NCBI GenBank assembly: GCA_963850915.1
Contig: CAWKND010000004.1
Coordinates: 682,001 to 746,000, forward strand
Origin: CAVTWH01 sp963850915
GTDB lineage: Bacteria; Actinomycetota; Actinomycetes; Mycobacteriales; Micromonosporaceae
Direction: 5' to 3'
DNA: 64,000 bases
How positions within the stretch are numbered: position 1 is the first letter of the stretch; the number at the start of each line of letters is the position of its first letter. Positions 16,843 to 25,666 of the stretch are shown here, piece after piece. The position numbers and the translations under genes are program-made. Below the pieces are notes generated by a model. The model was given only the letters and a program-made list of their open reading frames with translations. It made no database searches and had not been told where the DNA came from.

Positions 16843-18138
16843 ATGGCCGACACGATGCCGTACCCGCGCGGCTCCGACTTCGAGGACGAGTCCGACTTCG
16901 AGCCGGACCTGACCGACGACACCGAGCTGACCGACGACACCGAGCTGACCGACGACACCGAGCTGACCGACGCGGAGCTAGCCGAAGACCCCCAGAACAC
17001 AGGGAAGGCAGCGGGGGTACGGGACTGGCGGTGGTTCGGTACCCACGCCGCCTGGGTACTGGTGATCTACCTGTTCACCCGGTTGATCCAGTTGATGATC
17101 CTGGCCTGGCTGTCGCCGCCCGGTACCAACCTGCGCGACCGGCTGCTGGCCTGGGACGGTGGCTGGTGGATCCGGGTGGCCACCGAGGGCTACCCGCACA
17201 GCTTCACCTACGACGACCACGGCAACCTGACCGGCAACGGGCTCGCCTTCTTCCCGCTCTACCCGTCCCTCATCAGGGCGCTCGATCAGACCGGCCTGAG
17301 CGCCGGTACCTCCGCCCTGGTCATCGCGTGGGTCGCCGCCGCCGTGGCGTGCCTGCTGGTGTACCAGCTGGGCACGGTGCTCTCCGGCGGCAACATCCGG
17401 GTCGGGTACGCCCTGGTGGTGCTGTTCTGTACCCAGCCGATGTCGATCGTGCTGTCCATGGGGTACAGCGAGGCGCTGTTCCTGGCCCTGGTGCTCGGTG
17501 CGCTGCTGGCCTGCTGGTACCAGCAATGGTTGATGGCCGGGGTGCTGGCCTGCCTGGCCGGTCTGACCCGGCCCACCGGGGCGGCCGTGGCCCTGGCTGT
17601 GCTGGTCGGAGCGGTGGTCGCGGTAGCCCGGCGGCGTACCCACTGGTCGGCGCTGATCGGCGCGTTCATCGGCCTGCTCGGCGTACCGGCCTACCTGCTG
17701 TGGGTGGGGCTGCGGGTGGGGCACCTGAACGGCTGGTTCACCATCCAGACCGCCGGCTGGGGGACCACCACCGACTACGGCAAGTCGACCTGGCTGTTCC
17801 TGAAGACGGCGATGCACCAGGGCGACGGCTGGGTACAGATGAGCGTGGCGTTCATCGTGATCGCGGCGGTGGTATCGGCAATCCTCGCGCTGATCAGGCG
17901 CACCTGGCTGCCGCTCGCGGTGTACGGCGTGATCGCCCTGGGCATGGTGCTCGGCCAGGCCGGCTTCTACCACTCCAAGCCGCGCCTGCTGGTACCCGTG
18001 CTGCTGACCCTGATCCCACCGGCGTTCGCGTTCGCCAAGGCGCGTACCCCCACCGCGATCCTCGGCCTGACCACCTTCGCGCTCTTCGGAATGTGGTACG
18101 GCGCCTACCTGTTGGCGGTATGGCACTACACGATCTGA
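16843..18138 (+). CDS. PIG-V-type (GT-C) mannosyltransferase family membrane protein
   Basis: Polytopic membrane protein of 431 residues. A cytosolic acidic N-terminus (residues ~1-55) holds three perfect LTDDTE repeats; then about ten hydrophobic segments follow. Between the first two lies LAWDGGWWIRVATEGYP, resembling the W-D-xx-W/H-Y motif of PIG-V/GPI mannosyltransferase-II-like GT-C enzymes that use polyprenyl-phosphate mannose, with FFPLYPSLIR and GLTRPTGAAVAL further on. Product specificity is unknown; lipomannan/phosphoinositide mannosylation or protein mannosylation are possible. A GTG at 16834 would extend it by three residues. Confidence 0.75.
   Translation: MADTMPYPRGSDFEDESDFEPDLTDDTELTDDTELTDDTELTDAELAEDPQNTGKAAGVRDWRWFGTHAAWVLVIYLFTRLIQLMILAWLSPPGTNLRDRLLAWDGGWWIRVATEGYPHSFTYDDHGNLTGNGLAFFPLYPSLIRALDQTGLSAGTSALVIAWVAAAVACLLVYQLGTVLSGGNIRVGYALVVLFCTQPMSIVLSMGYSEALFLALVLGALLACWYQQWLMAGVLACLAGLTRPTGAAVALAVLVGAVVAVARRRTHWSALIGAFIGLLGVPAYLLWVGLRVGHLNGWFTIQTAGWGTTTDYGKSTWLFLKTAMHQGDGWVQMSVAFIVIAAVVSAILALIRRTWLPLAVYGVIALGMVLGQAGFYHSKPRLLVPVLLTLIPPAFAFAKARTPTAILGLTTFALFGMWYGAYLLAVWHYTI
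16911..16964 (+). repeat. Three perfect 18-bp repeats encoding LTDDTE
   Basis: Units of 18 bases (GACCGACGACACCGAGCT) at 16911, 16929 and 16947, in frame within the N-terminus of the mannosyltransferase-like gene, followed by a partial fourth. Confidence 0.95.
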
Positions 18139-18179
18139 GCCGGGCCGGTCAGCGGCCGGCCTGAGAGCAGGGAGAAGCG

Positions 18180-19025
18180 GTGCCTGAACTGCCCGAGGTC
18201 GAGACGGTCCGGCAGGGGCTGGCCACCTGGGTGGCCGGGCGCGCCGTGGACACGGTCGAGGTACTGCATCCGCGCGCCATCCGCCGGCACGCGCCCGGCG
18301 CCGAGGACTTCGCCCGGCTGCTGGCCGGCCGGACCATCCTGTCGGCCAACCGGCGCGGCAAGTACCTCTGGCTGCCGCTGGACTCCGGCGACGCGATCCT
18401 CGGCCACCTCGGCATGTCCGGCCAGCTGCTGATCCAGCCGGCGGACGCGCCGGACGGCCCGCACCTGCGGATCCGTTTCGACTTCGCCGACGGCGGGCAC
18501 CAGCTGCGCTTCGTCGACCAGCGCACCTTCGGCGGCCTGGCGGTCTCCCCGGGCGGCGCCGAGCTGCCGGCCGAGATCGCGCACATCGCCCGCGACCCGA
18601 TGGATCCGCTCTTCGACGACGAACTCTTCGTCACCCGCCTGCGGCGCAAGCACACCGAGGTCAAGCGGGCGCTGCTGGACCAGTCGCTGATCTCCGGGGT
18701 GGGCAACATCTACGCCGACGAGGCGCTCTGGCGGGCCAAGCTGCACGGCCGGCGGGCCACCGACGCGCTGACCAAGCCCGCCGCGCGCCGGCTGCTCGCG
18801 CACGTGCGGGACGTGCTGGGGGAAGCCCTGAAACAGGGGGGTACCAGCTTCGATTCGCTCTACGTCAACGTCAACGGGGAGAGCGGGTACTTCGACCGCT
18901 CGCTCAACGCCTACGGGCGGGAGGGCCTGCCCTGCAAGCGCTGCGGCACGCTGATGCGGCGCGAGGCGTTCATGAACCGGTCGTCCTTCTTCTGCCCGCA
19001 CTGCCAGCCCGCGCCCCGGCGCTAG
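18180..19025 (+). CDS. mutM: Formamidopyrimidine-DNA glycosylase (Fpg/MutM)
   Basis: Bifunctional glycosylase/AP lyase removing 8-oxoguanine. Begins PELPEVETVRQGL, where Pro2 (after removal of fMet) is the catalytic nucleophile and Glu3/Glu6 are conserved. Also DQRTFGG, LLDQSLISGVGNIYADEAL (helix-two-turn-helix) and the zinc finger CKRCGTLMRREAF...FCPHC. 281 residues. GTG start with GGAG at 18171. Normal actinobacterial neighbour of rnc and smc. Confidence 0.96.
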   Translation: MPELPEVETVRQGLATWVAGRAVDTVEVLHPRAIRRHAPGAEDFARLLAGRTILSANRRGKYLWLPLDSGDAILGHLGMSGQLLIQPADAPDGPHLRIRFDFADGGHQLRFVDQRTFGGLAVSPGGAELPAEIAHIARDPMDPLFDDELFVTRLRRKHTEVKRALLDQSLISGVGNIYADEALWRAKLHGRRATDALTKPAARRLLAHVRDVLGEALKQGGTSFDSLYVNVNGESGYFDRSLNAYGREGLPCKRCGTLMRREAFMNRSSFFCPHCQPAPRR

Positions 19026-19067
19026 CCTCCCCCGCCGCTAGTTCACCGCGCCCGGCTGGCTTTCGGG

Positions 19068-19841
19068 TCAGCAGCTGGCCCGCCAGGCGTCCAGGTCGGC
19101 GTGCTTGACGATCGACTGGTACCCGCTGCCGCGTACCCCGGCACAGCCGGTAGCGGGGTCGAGTACCGCCACGTAGACCGGCTTACCGGCGGCGACCAGG
19201 GGAGTCAGGCCGGTACAGCCGCCGTCCAGCGCCGGGCAGCCCACGTTGACCGCGAAGTCCAGTTCGCCGGCGAGCGCGCTCGCGTCCGCCGCCGGTACCC
19301 GCAGCCCCACCCCCAGGCCCAGCGCCCGGGCCAGCGCGAGTACCCGCCGGTCGAAGGCGAGCTGGTCGGCCTGGGACAGCGGGAACCCGGTCGCCTGCCG
19401 GTACCCGTCGACCGCGTCCGCGTCCACCGCGTCGAAGCCCTTGTCCCGGCACAGTCGCAGCCGGTCGGCGAGTACCGGCCCGATCACGTCGAGCCGCCGC
19501 ACGTCCAGCCAGTACCCGCGCCCGTCCGACGTCGGCGCTCCGAGTACGGCTGCTGGGAACCGGCTGGCGTCCGGCCGGCCGGACTCGCTGATCCCGACGG
19601 TGAGGTGGCAGATCGCCCGCCGGCCGTCCCGGTGCAGCCGGCTGACGGTGTCGGCGGCGGTGGCGTACGGGTCGAGGTCGTACACGAGCGCGTCGACGCC
19701 GAGGTCGGGCTCGCCGGAGAGCTGGATCTGCCAGGTACCGCCCGCCTCGGCGGAGTGGGCCGCGGTCGAGGCGGAGGTACAGCCACTCAGGGCGACCGCA
19801 CCGAGGATCAGGAGGGCGGCGAGAGTCCGGGGCGGCCTCAT
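19068..19841 (-). CDS. Lipoprotein with GH114-type (endo alpha-1,4-polygalactosaminidase-like) domain
   Basis: 257 residues with a lipoprotein signal peptide (AALLILGAVALSGC lipobox, Cys ~21), so it should sit on the outer face of the membrane. The TIM-barrel domain shows GH114 landmarks: WQIQLSG, LVYDLDPY, RAICHLTVGISESGRPDASRFP, GYWLDVR, DKGFDAVDADAVDGY and TGFPLSQADQL. GH114 includes fungal Ega3, which cleaves galactosamine-rich polymers. The usual GFDGVExDxxD stretch here reads GFDAVDADAVD, so activity should not be assumed. Its ATG overlaps the stop of the GH135-like gene (ATGA). Confidence 0.75.
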   Translation of the reverse strand: MRPPRTLAALLILGAVALSGCTSASTAAHSAEAGGTWQIQLSGEPDLGVDALVYDLDPYATAADTVSRLHRDGRRAICHLTVGISESGRPDASRFPAAVLGAPTSDGRGYWLDVRRLDVIGPVLADRLRLCRDKGFDAVDADAVDGYRQATGFPLSQADQLAFDRRVLALARALGLGVGLRVPAADASALAGELDFAVNVGCPALDGGCTGLTPLVAAGKPVYVAVLDPATGCAGVRGSGYQSIVKHADLDAWRASC

Positions 19842-20518
19842 CCGTTCACGGCGGCGAGGTGGGGGGCGTACCAGCTGGGCAGCGCGGCGTACGGCAGCGG
19901 CGGTACCCCGTCGGTGACCAGTGCCAGTCCGGCGCCCCGGGACGCCAGCAGCGCCTCGGCGCTCGCCCGCTCCGCCGCCGGTACCCCGTAGACCAGGTAC
20001 CCGTCGCCGGGCTGCGGGTCGCCGACGAGTTCGTCCACCGAACGGGCGGCATCAAGGGCGGACGGGCGCAGCGCCGACCACGGGCCCTCGAACACGCACA
20101 GCTGCGCGCCGAGGTCGCGGTAGAGCCGGTCGGTGGGCTGCCCGGGGTTGAGGACGAGGCGACCCAGGTCGGCCCGGCGCGCGGTACCGATCGCCACGGC
20201 CACCGGCCCGATCAGGTACGGGCTGGTGGGCGCCTGGTCGAAGAAGATCCCCTGCACCGGGTACCCGGTCCAGCGGCGTACCTGTGCCCGCACGTCCCGC
20301 ACCGGGCGGGTACCCAGTGCCAGGTCCACGTAGCCCAGCATCCGTACGCCCGCCCCGGCCAGCCGCTCGGTCGCCGCCGTCCAGCCCGGATCCAGCCCGG
20401 AGCCGGGTCCGTCGGCGATGTCGAGCACGACGGTGGCGGCCGGGCCGAGCGTGGCGACCGTGGCCCAGGTCGCCGGGGCGGCGGTGGGGTGGGTGAACAG
20501 GGGCAGCAGGGTCTCCAT
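19838..20518 (-). CDS. Spherulin-4/GH135-like glycoside hydrolase family protein
   Basis: 226-residue TIM-barrel protein. Landmarks: LLPLFTHPTAAPATW, TVVLDIADGPGSGLDPGW, VRMLGYVDLALGTRP, VQGIFFDQAPTS and QLCVFEGPW. The family includes fungal Sph3, whose catalytic pair is read as Asp-Glu in GIFFDE; here the Glu position is Gln. No signal peptide is seen from the chosen ATG, which has GGGGAGG upstream. Translationally coupled to the GH114-like lipoprotein gene. Role unknown; exopolysaccharide turnover is an inference from both families. Confidence 0.72.
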   Translation of the reverse strand: METLLPLFTHPTAAPATWATVATLGPAATVVLDIADGPGSGLDPGWTAATERLAGAGVRMLGYVDLALGTRPVRDVRAQVRRWTGYPVQGIFFDQAPTSPYLIGPVAVAIGTARRADLGRLVLNPGQPTDRLYRDLGAQLCVFEGPWSALRPSALDAARSVDELVGDPQPGDGYLVYGVPAAERASAEALLASRGAGLALVTDGVPPLPYAALPSWYAPHLAAVNG

Positions 20519-20609
20519 GGGTACCTCCCCGCAGGTGGGCTCGCCCCTCCAACGAGTGGCCCAGCTCACGGGATGCGTACCCGGTAGTGCCCGAAATCAG
20601 CCGAGACGG

Positions 20610-21332
20610 CTACTTGCCGAAATCCTGCGTCCAGTACAGCGAGCCGTCCGCGGCCTGGGCGACGCCCATCCCGATGCTCGTCGCGGAACAGTCCAGCATC
20701 CGACCCTTGGTCGTACCGTTGCCCAACCACGCCTGCACCACGGCGGCCGCGGTGTTCTGTCCGTGCGAGATGTTCTCCCCCAACGGATCCTTGTACCCGG
20801 CCCTGGTCGCCCGGTCCTTGTAGCTGGAGCCGTCGCTGCCGGTACTGCTCAGCGAGTTGTTCTTCGCCATGTCCGTGCTGTGCGCCCGGGCCACCGAGTG
20901 CAGCCGCGAGTTGTTCTTGACGTCCTTGCAGCCGGCCTGTTTCCGGGCGTTGTTGGTGAGTTGAATCACCTGGTTTTCCAGATCGTCCTGGCGGATCTTG
21001 GCAGTCGGGGTGAGCGTCGGCGCTTTGGTCGTCGGCTTGACGGACGGCAGGGTGGCCGGTCCGGCGCTGGTGGTCGGCGCCGCTGCGCCGGTCGGTAGGA
21101 GCGAGCCGGTGGCGCCGACGCCGGCCGGCATGGTGTCCGCGGTGGGCGTACCGCTGACCAGCGGCGCGAGTACGGCCAGGCTGATCCCGATGATGGCGAG
21201 TACGCCCGCCACGATCAGTGCGATGGTGATCGGGTTTACCGGCCGGGACGGTGCCGATCCGGACCCGCCGCGCGCGGGCTGCCAGTCGTCGTCGGGGTCG
21301 TCGACGAGCATGGTGTCCCGTCGCTGGTTCAC
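20610..21332 (-). CDS. Membrane-anchored CAP/SCP-domain (YkwD-like) protein
   Basis: 240 residues. A short cytosolic N-terminus rich in Asp/Gly/Ser precedes one membrane segment (TIALIVAGVLAIIGISLAVL), a Thr/Pro-rich extracellular linker, then a CAP domain: VIQLTNNARKQAGC, HSVARAHSTDMAKNN, GENISHGQNTAAAVVQAWL, LDCSATSIGMGVA and LYWTQDFG. CAP proteins are secreted and often wall-associated; biochemical role unclear. GTG at 21332 is chosen for the purine-rich GGGAAGGGGA upstream; the ATG at 21311 has none. Its stop lies 91 bases upstream of the GH135-like gene on the same strand. Confidence 0.82.
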   Translation of the reverse strand: MNQRRDTMLVDDPDDDWQPARGGSGSAPSRPVNPITIALIVAGVLAIIGISLAVLAPLVSGTPTADTMPAGVGATGSLLPTGAAAPTTSAGPATLPSVKPTTKAPTLTPTAKIRQDDLENQVIQLTNNARKQAGCKDVKNNSRLHSVARAHSTDMAKNNSLSSTGSDGSSYKDRATRAGYKDPLGENISHGQNTAAAVVQAWLGNGTTKGRMLDCSATSIGMGVAQAADGSLYWTQDFGK

Positions 21333-21570
21333 CGCCGCGGTCCCCTTCCCTCGCACCCCAGAGGCAAGGTACGCGGCGGGGTACCCGTGGGGCAATCGTG
21401 CCGTGCGGTGACACGCCACGCGCTCAACTTGACGGGCGCCGGTAGACGGCGGATTATGGGGGGGTCGCCAGTCGCGCCCTTCCATGCCCACCAGGGGTAA
21501 GAATCCAGGGCTGCGGCTCACTGGGCGCGCGTTGGCCGGTCACTCCGGCAGCGCATTACAAGGAGACGAT

Positions 21571-21765
21571 ATGGCGAAGGCCCTCTTCGGCCACGTGGGC
21601 AGCGCGCCCGACCGACGCCTGCTTGACGAGGTCACTCAATTGCGTTCCAAGGTCACCAAGCTGGAGTTCGAGCTGACCCGCTTGCGGGCAGAGAACGACC
21701 GGCTGGCCGCGGCCGCGTCAGAGCAGGACGAGTTGCTGCGCCTGCCCGAGCCGGCCCTGACCTGA
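21571..21765 (+). CDS. Small coiled-coil protein, conserved-hypothetical type
   Basis: 64-residue protein, short but with a very good ribosome site (AAGGAGA, 6 bases before ATG). Residues ~17-52 form a leucine-zipper-like coiled coil: LLDEVTQLRSKVTKLEFELTRLRAENDRLAA (in shorter heptads). No known domain. It stands alone, upstream of smc but separated by a strong hairpin, so it is probably a monocistronic unit. Possibly a dimerising regulator or structural peptide; function unknown. Confidence 0.75.
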   Translation: MAKALFGHVGSAPDRRLLDEVTQLRSKVTKLEFELTRLRAENDRLAAAASEQDELLRLPEPALT

Positions 21766-22093
21766 TCGGCTACCCGACTCCGGTCGGGACTCCAGCCGAT
21801 CAGCTCGACAACCGATCAGCTAGACAGCCCCACCGAACCATCCGGTAACGCCAGGACATAGGCAACACCGCACATCCAGCGCCACCGCACCACAGCGCGC
21901 GCCGACACCCCGTTGGGTCGGCGCGCATCCTTTTGTCCGGCATCCGGCAGCCGATGACACGCGGCGGGTACCGCCAAGCCGGTGAGCTGGGCATCCTGGC
22001 GGTACCCTCGCGAAAGGCGGGACCATCCGCCAGCCCCTTGCTGCCCCGCCGCGTCGAGGACCGCCTCGACCGGCCCTCACCACCCGGAGTTCC
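21766..22093. other. 328-base intergenic region between the small coiled-coil gene and smc
   Basis: No gene is supported here. It holds direct repeats of CCGATCAGCT (near 21775-21825), one strong terminator-like hairpin at 21897-21926 and, downstream of it, about 165 bases in which the smc promoter must lie; no clear -10 or ribosome site was found. Confidence 0.7.
21897..21934 (+). terminator. Hairpin terminator between the small coiled-coil gene and smc
   Basis: A perfect 10-bp stem GCGCGCCGAC / GTCGGCGCGC with a 10-base loop, followed by ATCCTTTTGT. Confidence 0.75.
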
Positions 22094-25000
22094 GTGCACC
22101 TCAAAAGCTTGACGGTGAAGGGTTTCAAGTCTTTCGCCTCCGCTACCACGATGAAGCTGGAGCCGGGGATCACCTGCGTGGTGGGTCCCAACGGCTCCGG
22201 CAAGTCCAACGTGGTCGACGCCATCTCGTGGGTGCTCGGCGAGCAGGGGGCCAAGGCGCTGCGTGGCGGCAAGATGGAGGACGTGATCTTCGCCGGTACC
22301 GCCGGCCGCGCGCCGCTCGGGCGCGCCGAGGTCACCCTCACCATCGACAACACCGACAACGCACTGCCGATCGAGTACACCGAGGTCTCCATCACCCGCC
22401 GGATGTACCGCTCCGGCGAGAGCGAGTACGAGATCAACGGTGACGGCTGCCGGCTGCTGGACATCCAGGAGCTGCTCTCCGACTCGGGTATCGGCCGGGA
22501 GATGCACGTCATCGTCGGCCAGGGCCAGCTCGACGCGGTACTGCACGCCAAGCCGGAGGACCGGCGCGCCTTCATCGAAGAGGCAGCCGGCGTCCTGAAA
22601 CACCGCAAGCGCAAGGAAAAGGCGCTGCGCAAGCTGGACGCGATGGAGGTCAACCTCAACCGGCTCAACGACCTCACCGCCGAGCTGCGCCGCCAGCTCA
22701 AGCCGCTGGGCCGGCAGGCCGAGGTGGCCCGGCGCGCCGCGGGTATCCAGTCCGACCTGCGCGATGCCCGGCTGCGCCTGCTCGCCGACGACCTGTACAC
22801 GCTGCGCGAGACGCTCGACAAGGAGATCGCCGACGAGACCGCGCTGCGTACCCGGCGGGAGGAGGTCGAGGCCGAGCTGACGTCGGTACAGGAGCGGCTG
22901 GCCGTACTCGACGCCGAGCACGCCGCCGACGCCCCGGTACTCGCCGCCGCGCAGGAGACCTGGTACCAGCTCGCCGCCCTGCAGGAGCGGTTCCGCTCCA
23001 CCGAGCAGCTGGCCACCGAGCGGCTGAAGCACCTCTCCGCCACCGGCGAGGACGAGCGCCCCGGGCGTGACCCCGACCAGCTCGACGCCGAGGCCGAGCA
23101 GGTACGCGCCCAGGAGAACGCGCTGCGCGCCGCCCTGGAGGCCGACCAGGCCCGGCTGGCCGAGGCGGTGGCCCGCCGGCAGGAGCTGGAGCGCCAGCAC
23201 GCCGAGGCCGAGCAGGCGCTGATGATCGCCGTGAAGGCCATCGCCGACAAGCGCGCCGGGCTGGCCAAGCTCTCCGGCGAGGTGGGCGCCGCCCGGAGCC
23301 GGATGACCGCCTCCGAGGAGGAGATCGAGCGGCAGGCGCTCGCGCTCGCCGAGTCCCGCGAGCGGGCCGAGCTGGCCGAGATCGAGTTCGCCGAGGCGCA
23401 GGCGGTCGAGGCCGACCTGGACGAGGGTGACCAGGAGCTGGTCGCCCGGCACGAGGCGGCGCAGCAGGCGCACGAGGTGGCCGCCGCGCGCGCCAAGGAG
23501 CTGGGTGACGCCGAGCGCATCGTCGAGCGCGAGGCGTCCGAGTGGAAGGCCCGCGAGGAGGCGCTCGCGCTGGGCCTGCGGCGCAAGGACGGCGCGGGTA
23601 CGTTGCTGGCCGCCGGCGAGCGCATCCCCGGGCTGCTGGGCAGCGTCGCCGCCCTGCTGGCGGTCGACCCGGGGCACGAGGCCGCGCTGGCCGCCGCGCT
23701 CGGCGGGCTGGCCGATGCGGTAGCCGTGTCGGCCGTCTCGGACGTGACCGCGGCCGTCGACCTACTCAAGGCACAGGACGCGGGCCGGGCAACGCTCCTG
23801 GTCGGTTCACCCGGTCGGGGTACCACGGAGCGGCCCTGGCTACCCGAGGGTGCCCGCTGGGCACTGGACGTGGTGCGCTGCCCGGACCACCTGCGCCCGG
23901 CGCTGGAGAACGCGCTCGGCGACGTGGTGCTGGTACCCGACCTGGCGGCCGGGGCGGCGCTGGTGGCGGCGCAGCCGCGGCTGCGGGCGGTCACTCCCGA
24001 AGGGGATGTGCTCGGAGCGTGGGCGGCGGCCGGCGGCTCGACCAAGGCACAGAGCTACATCGAGGTACAGGCGGCGGTGGACGAGGCCCGGCAACGGCGC
24101 TCGGAGGCCACCGCCAAGCTGGGCGAGCTGCGTGCCCAGTTGGAGGGCGCCCGCGCCGACGTCGCCCAGCACAAGGAGGCGGTCAACCAGGCGGCAACGG
24201 CCCGCCGGGAGGCCGACGGGGTACGCAACAGCGCAGCCCGCAAGCTCGCCGAGTACGGCGCCGCGGCCCGGTCCGCACGCGCCGAGGCACAGCGCCTGGG
24301 TACCGCCCGGGAAGCCGCCGAGGCTGCCCGGGAACGGCTCGTCGCCGGCCTGGCCGAGCTGGAGGAGCGGCTCCGCCTGGTCGAGGAGACGCCACTGGAC
24401 GAGGACCCGTCCAGCGGCGAACGCGACCAACTCGCCGCCCTGCTACCCCGCGCCCGGCAGAACGAGATGGAGGTACGCCTGGCGGTGCGTACCGCCGAGG
24501 AGCGGGTCGGTGCGCTCTCCGGACGCGCCGACGGGCTGGCCAGGCAGGCCGCCGCCGAGCGCGCCGCGCGGGAGCGGGCCGCGGCAAGGCGGGCCGCCCG
24601 AGCACGCGGGGCAGGCATCGCCCGTGCGGTGGCGGCCGGTGCGGCCGTGGCACTGGGGCGCATCGCGATCGCCCTGACGCAGGCGGCTGCCCGGCGCGAC
24701 GAGGTCGCCTCCGCCCGGTCGGCGCGTGAGGCGGAGCTCTCCGAGGTACGCGGCAGCGCCAGCCGGTTCGCCGGTGACCTGGAGCGGCTCACCTCGGAGG
24801 TACACCGGGACGAGGTGGCGCGGGCCGAGCAGCGGATGCGTATCGAGCAGCTGGAGGCCAAGTCGGCCGAGGACTTCGGTCTCGACCTGGAGAGCCTGCT
24901 CGCCGAGTACGGCCCGCAGATGGCCGTACCCCCGACCGCTGTTGACCTGGCCGCCGCCGAGGCGGCCAGGAAGCCCGAACCGCAGTCCGCCCCCTACGAC

Positions 25001-25666
25001 CGCGCGACCCAGGAGAAGCGGGCCGCCAAGGCCGAGCGGGAACTGGCCCTGCTGGGCAAGGTGAACCCGCTCGCGCTGGAGGAGTTCGCGGCCCTGGAGG
25101 AGCGCTACAAGTTCCTCTCCGACCAGCTGGAGGACCTGAAGAACACCCGCCGCGACCTGCTGACCGTGGTCAAGGACGTGGACGACCGGATCCTCGAGGT
25201 CTTCACCTCCGCCTACCACGACGTGGCCCGCGAGTTCGAGATCGTCTTCAGAACGCTGTTCCCCGGCGGTGAGGGGCGGCTGATCCTCACCGACCCCGAC
25301 GACATGCTCACCACCGGCGTCGAGGTCGAGGCCCGCCCACCGGGCAAGAAGATCAAGCGGCTGTCGCTCCTGTCCGGCGGTGAGCGCTCGCTGACCGCGG
25401 TGGCCCTGCTCTGCGCGATCTTCCGCGCCCGGCCCAGCCCGTTCTACATCATGGACGAGGTGGAGGCGGCGCTCGACGACGTCAACCTCGGCCGGCTGCT
25501 CACCGTGATGCGGGAGCTCCGGGCGACCAGCCAGCTGATCATCATCACCCACCAGAAGCGCACCATGGAGATCGCCGACGCGCTCTACGGCGTGACCATG
25601 CGCAACGGCGTGACCGAGGTGATCAGCCAGCGGTTGGCCCGCGACGAGGACGAGGAGGGCGAGTGA
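22094..25666 (+). CDS. smc: Chromosome segregation ATPase SMC
   Basis: 1190-residue SMC subunit of the ScpAB condensin that compacts and segregates the chromosome. N-terminal Walker A GPNGSGKSN at residues 31-39, QGQLDAVL, then a long coiled coil (about 170-500), a hinge (about 505-660 around IPGLLGSVAALLAVDPGHEA), a second coiled coil (about 660-1010), and the C-terminal ABC signature LSGGERSLTAVALL with Walker B FYIMDEVEAALDD. One segment near residue 840 is unusually Ala/Arg-rich. GTG start. The stop overlaps the GTG of the HAD gene. Confidence 0.97.
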   Translation: MHLKSLTVKGFKSFASATTMKLEPGITCVVGPNGSGKSNVVDAISWVLGEQGAKALRGGKMEDVIFAGTAGRAPLGRAEVTLTIDNTDNALPIEYTEVSITRRMYRSGESEYEINGDGCRLLDIQELLSDSGIGREMHVIVGQGQLDAVLHAKPEDRRAFIEEAAGVLKHRKRKEKALRKLDAMEVNLNRLNDLTAELRRQLKPLGRQAEVARRAAGIQSDLRDARLRLLADDLYTLRETLDKEIADETALRTRREEVEAELTSVQERLAVLDAEHAADAPVLAAAQETWYQLAALQERFRSTEQLATERLKHLSATGEDERPGRDPDQLDAEAEQVRAQENALRAALEADQARLAEAVARRQELERQHAEAEQALMIAVKAIADKRAGLAKLSGEVGAARSRMTASEEEIERQALALAESRERAELAEIEFAEAQAVEADLDEGDQELVARHEAAQQAHEVAAARAKELGDAERIVEREASEWKAREEALALGLRRKDGAGTLLAAGERIPGLLGSVAALLAVDPGHEAALAAALGGLADAVAVSAVSDVTAAVDLLKAQDAGRATLLVGSPGRGTTERPWLPEGARWALDVVRCPDHLRPALENALGDVVLVPDLAAGAALVAAQPRLRAVTPEGDVLGAWAAAGGSTKAQSYIEVQAAVDEARQRRSEATAKLGELRAQLEGARADVAQHKEAVNQAATARREADGVRNSAARKLAEYGAAARSARAEAQRLGTAREAAEAARERLVAGLAELEERLRLVEETPLDEDPSSGERDQLAALLPRARQNEMEVRLAVRTAEERVGALSGRADGLARQAAAERAARERAAARRAARARGAGIARAVAAGAAVALGRIAIALTQAAARRDEVASARSAREAELSEVRGSASRFAGDLERLTSEVHRDEVARAEQRMRIEQLEAKSAEDFGLDLESLLAEYGPQMAVPPTAVDLAAAEAARKPEPQSAPYDRATQEKRAAKAERELALLGKVNPLALEEFAALEERYKFLSDQLEDLKNTRRDLLTVVKDVDDRILEVFTSAYHDVAREFEIVFRTLFPGGEGRLILTDPDDMLTTGVEVEARPPGKKIKRLSLLSGGERSLTAVALLCAIFRARPSPFYIMDEVEAALDDVNLGRLLTVMRELRATSQLIIITHQKRTMEIADALYGVTMRNGVTEVISQRLARDEDEEGE

